This document shows positions 31,489 through 39,469 of a stretch of 39,469 bases of DNA, piece after piece. Below the pieces are notes generated by a model. That model had not been told where the DNA came from. It saw only the letters and a list, made by a program, of their open reading frames with translations, and did no database searches. The stretch is taken from contig JAGVME010000121.1 of assembly GCA_020053945.1 (NCBI GenBank), positions 1 to 39,469 of the forward strand, read 5' to 3'. A program made the translations under genes and the position numbers. The first letter of the stretch is position 1. Each line of letters starts with the position of its first letter. This stretch comes from Gammaproteobacteria bacterium. Its GTDB lineage: Bacteria; Pseudomonadota; Gammaproteobacteria; Ga0077554; Ga007554.

Positions 31489-32529
31489 CTAAATCACACC
31501 TTTCACGGTGGTGTTTTCGGAAAGGCACAACTGGTTGCGCCCACTCTCCTTGGCTTTATACAAGGCTTCATCAGCCATTTCAATGAGCGCGGCCGGAATG
31601 CCCCCGTCGCGGGGCAAGGTGCTGGCTACGCCGAGGCTGATGGTGACGTGCGGCGCGGTTTTGGAGTTGGCATGTTCTATATGCAATGCTTCCACGGCGT
31701 TACGTAACTTTTCAGCGATAACGCCCGCGCCTTGTAAATCAGTATCAGGTAACACGATCACAAACTCTTCGCCGCCGTAACGTGCCGCCACATCCGCCGC
31801 ACGTTTAAGCTCACTATCCAAGACGCGCGCCACCTGTTTGAGGCAGAGGTCGCCCCCTTGATGCCCATAGTTGTCGTTATACGCTTTGAAATGATCAATA
31901 TCAATCAGGATCAAGGCCAGCCTTTTGCCATCACGGGCGGCTCGCAACCATTCTTGTTCCAGGTATTCATCAAAGCGCCGCCGGTTGGCAATGCCGGTCA
32001 GGCCATCTAGGCTGGACAGGCGTTGCAGTTCGCTATTCTTTTTTTCAAGTTCGACCTGCAAATCACGCAATTCGCGGTAAGCCTCGTCACGCTGCTGCTG
32101 GGCCAGGTAACTGCGGGAATGGGCGCGGATGCGCGCCACCACCTCAAGCTGATCAGGAAACTTGACCAGATAATCGGTGGCGCCCAATTTAAACGCTTCC
32201 TGCTTAGTCCTGGGGTCTTCCTTGCTTGACAACACCACGATCGGCGTTGTCTTGGTGATCGGGTTGGCGCGGAAGAAACGCAGCAACACCAAACCATCCA
32301 CATCCGGCATTATCAGGTCTTGCAAAATAACCGTAGGGCGGAATTCAATCGCTTCATTCATGGCGCGGGTAGGATCCATGCAAAAGCGCAATTCGATGTC
32401 GGGCTCACTTTCCACCATGCGCTTCAACGCCTCACCCACAATGGCCTGGTCGTCTATGAGCAAGACCCGCGCCACGTCGATGGATTCAGGCGCCGTGACT
32501 TGCATACCTAACCTTCTCCCATTACTCAT
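31489..32529 (-). CDS. wspR: Diguanylate cyclase response regulator WspR
   Basis: A 346-residue output protein of the Wsp surface-sensing pathway. The receiver domain (~20-140) has phospho-acceptor D71 in VILQDLIMPD. A coiled linker follows (AYRELRDLQVELEKKNSELQRL), then a GGDEF domain with GGEEF at 252-256. The I-site RAAD (243-246) matches the product-inhibition RxxD, in positions almost the same as in Pseudomonas WspR. When phosphorylated by WspE it should make c-di-GMP. It overlaps wspF by four bases (ATGA) and is the last gene of the cluster. Confidence 0.93.
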   Translation of the reverse strand: MSNGRRLGMQVTAPESIDVARVLLIDDQAIVGEALKRMVESEPDIELRFCMDPTRAMNEAIEFRPTVILQDLIMPDVDGLVLLRFFRANPITKTTPIVVLSSKEDPRTKQEAFKLGATDYLVKFPDQLEVVARIRAHSRSYLAQQQRDEAYRELRDLQVELEKKNSELQRLSSLDGLTGIANRRRFDEYLEQEWLRAARDGKRLALILIDIDHFKAYNDNYGHQGGDLCLKQVARVLDSELKRAADVAARYGGEEFVIVLPDTDLQGAGVIAEKLRNAVEALHIEHANSKTAPHVTISLGVASTLPRDGGIPAALIEMADEALYKAKESGRNQLCLSENTTVKGVI

Positions 32530-33599
32530 AATGCGTGTACCCTCGCGTCTATAGTGCTAGTATCTATATCGGCACTGCACGGGAAATGCTTGATCAACGT
32601 GGGCGCTATATTGGCAATGGGCAGCACCTCCACGGCCGCCTTGAGATCGGCGGCTGCTTTGGGCATGCCATACACGATGCAGCTTGCCTCGTCCTGTGCG
32701 ATCGTATGCGCGCCACGCCCACGTAACCGTAGCAACCCCTGCGCGCCATCCCGCCCCATTCCCGTCAGCAACGCGGCCACTACCCGGCCTTTCCAGTGCT
32801 TGGCCACGCTATCAAAAAAAACATCGACCGAGGGGCGGTATACGAGTTCGGTGGGGGAGTGCGTATAACTTAAATATTGATTGGCATGCATTACCAGATG
32901 GTTATTGGTTCCCGCCAGCAATACCGTGCCCACTTCGGCGCAATCACCTTCCTTGGCGAGGCGCACATTCAGGGGACATTGCTTGTTCAGCCACGTGGCT
33001 AACTCCCCGGCGAATTGCGCATCCACATGCTGCACAATAATCACGGGGGCGGGATAATCCGCAGGTAACCGGGACAATATTTGCGCCAAGGCTTGCGGCC
33101 CTCCCGTCGATGAGCCGATAACCACCAAACCACCGGCCCGTTGGCTCTTAATATCAGCGGGCTGTTTCATATAGACCGGACGCGCCGGAAGCGTGGCCCG
33201 GGTTAATTTCTCGATGGTTTTCAGCTTGGCCTGGAATGTTTCACAGCTATCGCAAGCATAGATCTCAGACTGCGGATCAAGCACCGGGGTATTTACCGCA
33301 TCCAATGCTCCCGCACCCATAGCTTCAAACACACGCGCCGATTGGCTATCTATTGAAGTGGTCACAATCAAAATCGGGCAGGGGGTATTTGCCATGATGC
33401 GCCGCGTGGCTTCCACACCATCCATTTCCGGCATGAGCAAATCCATCAAAATCAAGTCTGGCCTGTCTTCAGCGCAACGCCGCACCGCTTCAATGCCATC
33501 ACGGGCTATCCACGCCACCTGATGCACACCCATCGTCAGGACCCCACGGCGCAGGCTTTCTATGGCCAGCGGCATATCATTTACGATCGCTATTCTCAT
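32526..33599 (-). CDS. wspF: Wsp-pathway methylesterase WspF (CheB-like)
   Basis: A 357-residue CheB-type protein. The receiver domain has D53 in LILMDLLMPEMDGVEA. The methylesterase domain has catalytic residues in IGSSTGGPQAL (Ser ~163/164), IIVQHVDAQFA (H191) and LTGMGRDGAQGL (D284). It removes methyl groups from WspA and so damps the pathway; in Pseudomonas its loss locks WspR on. Start and stop both overlap neighbours: TAATG with wspE and ATGA with wspR. Confidence 0.93.
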   Translation of the reverse strand: MRIAIVNDMPLAIESLRRGVLTMGVHQVAWIARDGIEAVRRCAEDRPDLILMDLLMPEMDGVEATRRIMANTPCPILIVTTSIDSQSARVFEAMGAGALDAVNTPVLDPQSEIYACDSCETFQAKLKTIEKLTRATLPARPVYMKQPADIKSQRAGGLVVIGSSTGGPQALAQILSRLPADYPAPVIIVQHVDAQFAGELATWLNKQCPLNVRLAKEGDCAEVGTVLLAGTNNHLVMHANQYLSYTHSPTELVYRPSVDVFFDSVAKHWKGRVVAALLTGMGRDGAQGLLRLRGRGAHTIAQDEASCIVYGMPKAAADLKAAVEVLPIANIAPTLIKHFPCSADIDTSTIDARVHAL

Positions 33600-36313
33600 T
33601 ACACGGCCTCGCCAATCAAGTCACGCACTGCCTGCAGCAATGTATCATCATGGAAATTTCCTTTGGTCAGGTAATAATTGGCGCCGGCGTTCAATCCCCG
33701 GTGCCGGTCTTCTGCCCGGGCTTTGTACGACACGATCATTACTGGGGTATTTTTTAGCTTGATGTCTTTTTTGATCATGTGGACCAGCTCTATCCCATCC
33801 ATGCGCGGCATGTCTATATCCGTGATAACCAGGCCATACGTTCCGCTGCGTACGGCATTCCATCCATCCATGCCATCTACGGCGACATCAACTTTATAAC
33901 CATGATGCTCCAGGAGCTTGCGCTCCACTTCGCGCACCGTAATGGAATCATCGACCACGAGGATGCTTTTTGCCGGACGCGCCTGGGCGGCGGTGTCATC
34001 ATCGATGCGGTTAAGGCGTCCTTCCTTAATCACCATCTCGATCGAATGCAAGATACTGTCAACGTCAATGATTAATATGGGAGAGCCATCTTCCATGAGC
34101 GCCGCGGCACTGATGTCATTCACCATGCCCAGCTTTTGCGGTAAAACATGTACCACCAGGTCACGCTCACCGATAAAATTTTCCACCACCAACCCGTAGC
34201 AATGGTCCCGGTCGCCTATAACTACGACGGGAAGGCTACCTTGATGGTCCATGCCGCCCTTCACATCAAGGATCTGCGCCGCCGACACCAGGCCGATACG
34301 TTGCCCTTCAACGCTCGCATACTGATGTCCTTCAATGGATTGAATGTGTGGCTTTTCCAGGCGCAAAATGCGCTGGATACGCACCAGGGGGAACGCATAG
34401 GGTTCGCCGGCGATATCAACCAGCAATGCCGGAATAACTGACAAGGTCAACGGCAATTGCATTTGGAAACGCGTGCCCTTACCGAACCGTGAGGTCACGC
34501 GCACCATGCCACGCATTTTTTGTACCGTATCATGCACGACATCCAGGCCCACGCCGCGCCCGGATATTTCCGTGACCGCATCGCGCGTGGTAAATCCCGG
34601 CAGGAAAAGAAACGCGAGTAACTCTTCTTCACTAAGGTTGGCCGCCATGTCCGGCGTGACCAGCCCGCGGGCCAATACTTTGGCACGCAATTTTTCTAAA
34701 TTTACGCCACGCCCATCATCCTCAATGACAATGGATAACATGCCCGCCTGGTGATAGGCGGACAAACGCAGCGTACCTTTAGCGGGTTTTTCTGCCGCGG
34801 CGCGCTCTTCAGGGGACTCAATGCCATGGTCAACCGCGTTACGCAACAGATGATTAAGGGGCGCCTCGATTTTTTCAAGGATTTCCCTATCCACCATGGT
34901 TTCCTGTCCCTTGATATCCAGGTTCACATCTTTGCCCAAGGAACGCGCCACATCACGCACCATGCGCGCGAAACCATGCACGCCATCACCAAACGGGCGC
35001 ATACGGCTGGTGACCACTTCACGCCGTAAACGCCATGACAGATTACTTAAGCGGTGGTCAAAAGCTTCGATTTCAGACAAGCGTTCCGCCAAAAATTCGC
35101 GGCAGGATGACACTTTATGCTGAATCTCACGCAAAGAGGCATGCGCTTTCTTACCATGCCCGTTAAGCTCCAGGCTTTCCGACAACTTGTCAATCAACCC
35201 TACCAACTCCACCTGTTTACGCTTCAGGCGCAACATAGATTGGGTGTAAGGCCGCAACCAGTTTGACTCGATCATGGCTTCACCGGCCAGGCCCATGAGA
35301 CGATTCAACTGTTCTGCGCTTACCCTCAATACCCGGTCTTTAGGAGCGTCATCTTGAGCCGGGTTTTTCGCCCCTCCACCGGTGTTGGCGATGGGCGCTG
35401 TGGGAGCAATTTTTTCCAGCGGCAGCGCTTCGCCAGAAAGAATCGCCCGCAGCGCCACCAGCAAACTGTCGTAGGTTGATTGATGCTGACCCACCCATGC
35501 ATCAACTGACCCATCAAGCGCGGCAATACGCGAGATCATATCAACGCCTTTCAGGAAAGCGTCGATATGGCCGGATTGCAAAATCAATTTTCCGGCCTGC
35601 GCCGCGACAAAACTGTCTTCCATCAAATGCGCCACATTCACTATCGGCGGTATGCCGACAAGACGTGCCGCACCCTTAACGGAATGCGCCGCGCGCATCA
35701 AAGATTCAAGGTGTTTGGTAAGCGTAGGATCTTGCTCAAGGGACAGCAACCCTTCAGTTAAAACAGCCGCCTGTTGTTCAACCTCGGTTCGGAATAAGGC
35801 CAACAATGAGGGGTCGACCGGGGTAGCATCTTTTGGACGGGGCGCTTGGTGGGAAGGGGCATGTATAAATTCCGGTTCCCCAAGAGTGTTTATGTTTTCT
35901 TGCGGGGCAGGGGATGCAGTAAGAAAAACCCCTTTCAAGGCATTTAATACGGAATCAAATTCATTTTTATGCTGGGCCAGCCATAAGCTTGGCGTGTCTT
36001 GTAAAGCGCCAATCTGGGCAAGCATGTCCGTGCCCTGGAACAGTACCTCGATATTATTTGTATTAAGCGACAGCTTACCCCGCTGCGCCGCGACAAAGAC
36101 ATCTTCCATAACATGCGCAATCTGGGCCGCCGGGGGCACATCCACCAAGCGCGCCGCGCCTTTTATGGAATGGGCGGCGCGCATTAAATCATCGAGGCGC
36201 CCCTGTTGCGCGGCATCTTGCTCCAATGCCAATAAGTTGTCAGATAAAACGGTGGTTTGCTGTTCCACCTCAATGCGGAACAAATCAAACATGGAAAAAT
36301 CGCCGGCATCCAT
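33599..36313 (-). CDS. wspE: Wsp hybrid histidine kinase WspE with two Hpt domains
   Basis: A 904-residue CheA-type kinase. It has two Hpt domains in tandem: MRAAHSIKGAARLVDVPP with H48, and MRAAHSVKGAARLVGIPP with H210. They are similar to each other over ~95 residues. A dimerisation region follows, then the ATPase with HLLRNAVDHGIESPEERAA (N box), IEDDGRGVNL, and SGRGVGLDVV. A CheW-like regulatory domain is next, then a C-terminal receiver (KSILVVDDSITVREVERKLL, phospho-acceptor in LVITDIDMPRMDG). The usual WspE has one Hpt and is about 150 residues shorter. It phosphorylates WspR and WspF. It overlaps wspD by one base (TAATG). Confidence 0.93.
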   Translation of the reverse strand: MDAGDFSMFDLFRIEVEQQTTVLSDNLLALEQDAAQQGRLDDLMRAAHSIKGAARLVDVPPAAQIAHVMEDVFVAAQRGKLSLNTNNIEVLFQGTDMLAQIGALQDTPSLWLAQHKNEFDSVLNALKGVFLTASPAPQENINTLGEPEFIHAPSHQAPRPKDATPVDPSLLALFRTEVEQQAAVLTEGLLSLEQDPTLTKHLESLMRAAHSVKGAARLVGIPPIVNVAHLMEDSFVAAQAGKLILQSGHIDAFLKGVDMISRIAALDGSVDAWVGQHQSTYDSLLVALRAILSGEALPLEKIAPTAPIANTGGGAKNPAQDDAPKDRVLRVSAEQLNRLMGLAGEAMIESNWLRPYTQSMLRLKRKQVELVGLIDKLSESLELNGHGKKAHASLREIQHKVSSCREFLAERLSEIEAFDHRLSNLSWRLRREVVTSRMRPFGDGVHGFARMVRDVARSLGKDVNLDIKGQETMVDREILEKIEAPLNHLLRNAVDHGIESPEERAAAEKPAKGTLRLSAYHQAGMLSIVIEDDGRGVNLEKLRAKVLARGLVTPDMAANLSEEELLAFLFLPGFTTRDAVTEISGRGVGLDVVHDTVQKMRGMVRVTSRFGKGTRFQMQLPLTLSVIPALLVDIAGEPYAFPLVRIQRILRLEKPHIQSIEGHQYASVEGQRIGLVSAAQILDVKGGMDHQGSLPVVVIGDRDHCYGLVVENFIGERDLVVHVLPQKLGMVNDISAAALMEDGSPILIIDVDSILHSIEMVIKEGRLNRIDDDTAAQARPAKSILVVDDSITVREVERKLLEHHGYKVDVAVDGMDGWNAVRSGTYGLVITDIDMPRMDGIELVHMIKKDIKLKNTPVMIVSYKARAEDRHRGLNAGANYYLTKGNFHDDTLLQAVRDLIGEAV

Positions 36314-37008
36314 TAAATAATGCCCCGCTCTAATGCAGGAAATAACAGCGCTTCATCCAGGCAGCCAATATGGCGTTCCTCATCGCCCTCTTTCCAGGAC
36401 ACCAGTCCGGACAGGTAATCTTTGGCGCTATGTGTTACGGTCGCCGGAGGCGCTAACAACTCCTTATCAGGATAACGGCGGATACCGCGCACTTCACCCA
36501 CCGGAAAGACATAACGTACCCCGTCTTTGGCTATCACAATCATCCTCTCATAAATGCCCTTTGCGATATTGGTCCCTTGGATTTCACCTTTTTTGATATC
36601 CAGCAATTGGCCGAGGGAGACGCATAATTGCAATTCACCGCGTATATTCACCAGGCCGCGCAATATTTTACCGCGCCGGTGTGGAATGCTGTGGACACTG
36701 CGAAATTGCACCACCTCTTGGAATAAATGGGTGGGCAAGCCCAACCATTCTTCCCCGATCCTGAATATCACAATTGACGTAGTGTCAGTGTTTTTAGTGG
36801 TTTCTTTGCGTTGCGCCAACGTTATGGCGGCTTCTTGCATATATTCAGGAGAAATTTCCCGGTCCAGCAATTGACGCGCCGCGGCCGAATAAACTTTGCA
36901 ATTAGCGCAATGGATGATTTTTTCCAATTCCGGGCACCGCGGCCTGACATGGCCCCATACGCCGATTTTATTCCAGCAATCGTCAATTTTTATATTTATG
37001 TCGGCCAT
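36313..37008 (-). CDS. wspD: Wsp CheW-like coupling protein WspD
   Basis: A protein of about 231 residues. The N-terminal region (MADINIKIDDCWNKIGVWG, with CPELEKIIHCANCKVYSAAARQLLDR) is the cysteine-bearing WspD lead. A CheW domain follows from ~95 (IVIFRIGEEWLGLPTHLFQEVVQF, then RGKILRGLVNIRGELQLCVSLGQLL). It couples WspA to WspE. The ATG at 37008 was chosen because GGGGAC precedes it and it clears wspC by 22 bases; an upstream in-frame start at 37116 would overlap wspC deeply. Confidence 0.9.
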   Translation of the reverse strand: MADINIKIDDCWNKIGVWGHVRPRCPELEKIIHCANCKVYSAAARQLLDREISPEYMQEAAITLAQRKETTKNTDTTSIVIFRIGEEWLGLPTHLFQEVVQFRSVHSIPHRRGKILRGLVNIRGELQLCVSLGQLLDIKKGEIQGTNIAKGIYERMIVIAKDGVRYVFPVGEVRGIRRYPDKELLAPPATVTHSAKDYLSGLVSWKEGDEERHIGCLDEALLFPALERGII

Positions 37009-37030
37009 ATTTTTGTCCCCGATCTCGCCA

Positions 37031-38314
37031 TCAATCCGCTTCAACCAAGCGCTTGGCGCGTGTCCGGTAAGTCGCCGCGGCCGCCAAGTTACCTTGGCGT
37101 TCGGCATGTCCCGCAAGATGGATCAATGCCTGGTAGTGTTTTGGATCAAGATATAGCGCTTTATGAAACAATTCTTGGGCAAACTGAAGGTGCCCCTGGG
37201 CTTCACGGATTACCGCCAATAAATAGTAGGCATCAGCGGAACACGCGTCCAATCCCAATTGTTTCTCGCACAGCCAGCCCGCCTCATCCAATTCACCACG
37301 GTCAGCAAGTTGGGCGGCCTTTGCCAGGAAGTCCTCTTCATTTCCTCCCGGAACCGCCTCGGCCAAAGTTGTTTTCATGGCTTTTATGGCGGGAGGCCCT
37401 GCGGCGGGCCCGCTGCGCGCGGAACGCTTGATATTTTTTTTATAATTTGACCCCTCTTTAAAGATCGGCTTGTTGGCATCTTTTTCCTCAGAAGACGCCG
37501 TATCGTTGTCTCCCTTGGGACCGATACTTTTCCTGTAGGCAAACGCCCCTTCCCGCCGCACTATGGAAAATAATGCATTATCCACACAACCGGACTCGGC
37601 ATGCCCCACAAAAAGCATGCCCTGGACAGCCAATAAACCATGCAGCTTCATCAACGCCATGGTTTGCGTGGGCCGGTCAAAATAGATCAATAAATTTCTG
37701 CAAAATATCGCGTCGTATGTCTGCATGCCACATAAAAAATCTTTATCCATTAAATTTTTGTGCATGAAGTTAACGGAGCCACGAACAATATCGTTGATGG
37801 CATATCCATTTTCAACCTCATGAAAGTAGCGGCCTACGACATCCCCTTCGTCACCGCGGAAAGAGTTCCGTCCATACACGCCCAATTTGGCCCGGTCGAT
37901 GATCTTGGTGTTAATATCTACGGCATCAATATTAAATTGGTCTTTTGCAAGGCCAATATCCATAAGCACCATGGCGATGGAATAAGGTTCCTCGCCACTG
38001 GAACAGGGGACGCTAAGGATACGGAAGACCTTGCCAGGATTAGCTGCGCGCCATTCTGCTGATACGTATTCGGCCAATAAGCGGAAGGGTTCAACACCCC
38101 GGAAAAACCATGTCTCCGGAACCGTAACCTCGTCAATCAGCGCCTGTAATTCTGGGGGGGATACCGTTAATAATTTAAAATAAGCTTCCTCATCGGGCAG
38201 TTTGCATTCCACCATGCGCCGGCGAACAGATCGGTCTACCGTGACGGACCCTATGGAGGTGCTGTCCAAGCCTATGGCATTTTTCAGGAATTCCTCAATT
38301 ACCTTGGTCGCCAT
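37031..38314 (-). CDS. wspC: Wsp methyltransferase WspC (CheR-TPR)
   Basis: A 427-residue protein. The CheR methyltransferase domain covers ~1-270, with TVPETWFFRGVEPFRLL, RILSVPCSSGEEPYSIAMVL (SAM site), DINTKIIDRAKLGVYG and AIFCRNLLIYFDRPTQ. A linker and C-terminal TPR units follow (~330-427; AQLADRGELDEAGWLCEKQ, AYYLLAVIREAQGHLQFAQELFHKALYLDPKHYQAL). It methylates WspA. It starts 3 bases after wspB ends, so is tightly coupled. Confidence 0.93.
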   Translation of the reverse strand: MATKVIEEFLKNAIGLDSTSIGSVTVDRSVRRRMVECKLPDEEAYFKLLTVSPPELQALIDEVTVPETWFFRGVEPFRLLAEYVSAEWRAANPGKVFRILSVPCSSGEEPYSIAMVLMDIGLAKDQFNIDAVDINTKIIDRAKLGVYGRNSFRGDEGDVVGRYFHEVENGYAINDIVRGSVNFMHKNLMDKDFLCGMQTYDAIFCRNLLIYFDRPTQTMALMKLHGLLAVQGMLFVGHAESGCVDNALFSIVRREGAFAYRKSIGPKGDNDTASSEEKDANKPIFKEGSNYKKNIKRSARSGPAAGPPAIKAMKTTLAEAVPGGNEEDFLAKAAQLADRGELDEAGWLCEKQLGLDACSADAYYLLAVIREAQGHLQFAQELFHKALYLDPKHYQALIHLAGHAERQGNLAAAATYRTRAKRLVEAD

Positions 38315-38317
38315 GCG

Positions 38318-38818
38318 TCAACATTCCATGGCATTAGGGGCTACGTCTGTTTCTTTCCCATTGGCAAATAACATGGCCTTCATGGAATCAGGCAACACTT
38401 TTTTTATGTCAATCACCTGGACCATATTACCCGCATGTATGGCGACATCCCCCAGAAAGGGCGCATTACCTGTTTCGACGCCAGAACGGGTAAAAGCCAC
38501 ATCCGGAATCCTCACGGTTTCCGTAACTTTCTCAACCCGCAATCCCAGGGCATGGCTATCGCCACTCCCAGTAAAATAATCCACCAGGATGATACGGGAG
38601 CTGATCCTGTCCCGGGAAGCGTGCGCTGACATCAACAAGGTCAAATCAATCACTGGAACTGCCAAGCCACGGTAATTCAACAGTCCCGCCACATATCCGG
38701 AACCCTGCGGGAAATGCTTTAACGCCACACTGGGCAACACTTCAATTATGCCGCTGACGTTAATGCCATAACTGTCGCCGCCCACATTAAACAATAAAAT
38801 CATCATGTTTTTATTCAT
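38318..38818 (-). CDS. wspB: Wsp CheW-like coupling protein WspB
   Basis: A 166-residue CheW-type adaptor: ILLFNVGGDSYGINVSGIIEVLP opening, GLLNYRGLAVPVIDLTLLM centre, RIILVDYF, and GLRVEKVTETVRIPD. A central GVETGNAPFLGDVAIHAGNMVQVIDIKKVL end is typical of WspB. The ATG at 38818 was chosen with GGGAT upstream; a TTG one codon earlier is also open. A stem-loop in the 5' gap ends right at the ribosome binding site. Confidence 0.9.
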   Translation of the reverse strand: MNKNMMILLFNVGGDSYGINVSGIIEVLPSVALKHFPQGSGYVAGLLNYRGLAVPVIDLTLLMSAHASRDRISSRIILVDYFTGSGDSHALGLRVEKVTETVRIPDVAFTRSGVETGNAPFLGDVAIHAGNMVQVIDIKKVLPDSMKAMLFANGKETDVAPNAMEC

Positions 38819-38825
38819 CAATATC

Positions 38826-38844
38826 CCGCCGCTGGTGGCGGCGG
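38826..38844. promoter_or_regulatory. Stem-loop in the wspA-wspB gap touching the wspB ribosome binding site
   Basis: On the minus strand, CCGCCGC-CACCA-GCGGCGG forms a perfect 7-bp G/C stem with a 5-base loop. It ends directly before the GGGAT ribosome binding site of wspB. It could set the WspA:WspB ratio by limiting wspB translation or by trimming or stabilising RNA. It lacks the T-run of a terminator. Confidence 0.5.
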
Positions 38845-38886
38845 CAAAACCATGGGGCGAAATCCAAATTGATTTTTATGCCCATC

Positions 38887-39469
38887 TCATTGGGACGCAA
38901 TAACCTTGAAACGCGAGACGCCATTCTGCAGTCCATGGGCCGCTTCGTTTAAGCGCTCAATAACAATATTGGATTGCCTTAAGGAATCCACGGTTTGTTG
39001 GGCTGACTCACTAAGTTGAACGATTGCTTGTTTAATCTGGTCTGCGCCTTGCGCCTGGAAATGCATGCCTTCATTGACGCTGTCAAAGCGTGGGGTGAGT
39101 TCGCGCACTTGCGCTATAATATGGTTCAGTTGTGAGCTGACTTGCCGTACGTCATTGACGCTGTGCCGCACTTCTTCGGAGAATTTATCAACGCTCATGA
39201 CCCCTGCCGTCACCGCAGATTGCATTTCCTTGATCATTTGCTCAATATCCCAGGTGGCCACCGCCGTTTGATCCGCCAAGCGGCGGATCTCAGTCGCTAC
39301 GACAGAGAAACCGAGGCCATATTCACCGGCTTTTTCGGCTTCGATGGCTGCGTTGAGCGACAACAAGTTTGTCTGGTCGGCCACTTTTGCGATAGTGGTT
39401 ACGACAGTATTGATGTTGTTTGCTTTTTCGCTCAACACTTCAAGCTTGGCGGCGATGGACGAGGAAGCA
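38887..39469 (-). CDS. wspA: Wsp chemoreceptor WspA, C-terminal part (cut by window end)
   Basis: The reading frame runs off the right edge (…ASSSIAAKLEVLSEKANNINTV). What is visible is ~193 residues of a methyl-accepting chemotaxis signalling domain. It includes the conserved hairpin tip VADQTNLLSLNAAIEAEKAG, then GFSVVATEIRRLADQTA, the descending coiled coil and the tail ending RFKVIASQ. The AEKAGEYGLGFSVVATEIRRLADQTAVAT style is that of WspA. The periplasmic sensor and membrane helices would lie beyond the window. First gene of the wsp operon. Confidence 0.92.
   Translation of the reverse strand, partial: ASSSIAAKLEVLSEKANNINTVVTTIAKVADQTNLLSLNAAIEAEKAGEYGLGFSVVATEIRRLADQTAVATWDIEQMIKEMQSAVTAGVMSVDKFSEEVRHSVNDVRQVSSQLNHIIAQVRELTPRFDSVNEGMHFQAQGADQIKQAIVQLSESAQQTVDSLRQSNIVIERLNEAAHGLQNGVSRFKVIASQ

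Overview
The window is one stretch of a Gammaproteobacterium-type chromosome. The support is gene order and protein style: a uvrA / YajR-type transporter / ssb block, a YqiB-like protein, the rpsP-rimM-trmD-rplS block beside ffh and a ypjD-like gene, xerD next to dsbC, and a wsp chemosensory cluster in wspA-B-C-D-E-F-R order. I cannot name the genus.

Layout. 1-4.9 kb: speA (cut by the window edge) divergent from speE (polyamine synthesis), a large secreted repeat protein with a CFI-box C-terminus, and a DUF4124 protein. 4.9-5.8 kb: mostly non-coding, with one likely 48-residue membrane peptide and two hairpins. 5.8-12.6 kb: YqiB-like protein, NUDIX hydrolase, DUF938 methyltransferase, uvrA, transporter, ssb. 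12.5-19.0 kb: an apparent island bracketed by about 280-bp imperfect direct repeats, made of the ssb-side terminator plus the 3' end of a GGDEF-EAL gene. It carries two glycosyltransferase-like proteins, an acetyltransferase-like protein with a Pro/Gly tail, a prolyl-hydroxylase-like dioxygenase and a secreted FG-GAP protein, all on the minus strand. 18.7-24.3 kb: the intact GGDEF-EAL gene, dsbC, yajQ, xerD and ogt. 24.3-29.6 kb: a TPR-like secreted protein, rplS, trmD, rimM, rpsP, ffh. 29.6-31.5 kb: a metallo-beta-lactamase-fold phosphodiesterase-like protein and a CcsA/HemX-like membrane protein. 31.5-39.5 kb: the wsp cluster, with wspA cut by the window edge.

The most unusual signal lies between about 22.1 and 28.0 kb. 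Short hairpin-forming repeats sit inside conserved housekeeping genes without breaking the frame. One family is exactly 48 bp (16 codons) and occurs in ogt, twice in trmD (once in each orientation) and in the TPR-like gene. Copies in ogt and trmD are identical over all 48 bases although they are about 3 kb apart and read in opposite orientations and different frames. A second family of 51 bp (17 codons) sits in the dsbC signal-peptide region and near the start of ogt. A third, looser family adds about 18 codons to xerD and lies at the 5' end of trmD. This resembles the Rickettsia palindromic elements in principle, but no sequence relationship is claimed.

The second system worth attention is the island operon. 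It pairs a prolyl-4-hydroxylase-like enzyme with a polypeptide-GalNAc-transferase-like enzyme and a protein ending in a PPGG...TPGP tail, which suggests a hydroxylation/glycosylation pathway acting on a protein or peptide. Cyclic-di-GMP is a recurring theme: a GGDEF-EAL protein, YajQ, and the whole Wsp pathway ending in the diguanylate cyclase WspR. Here WspE carries two tandem Hpt domains.
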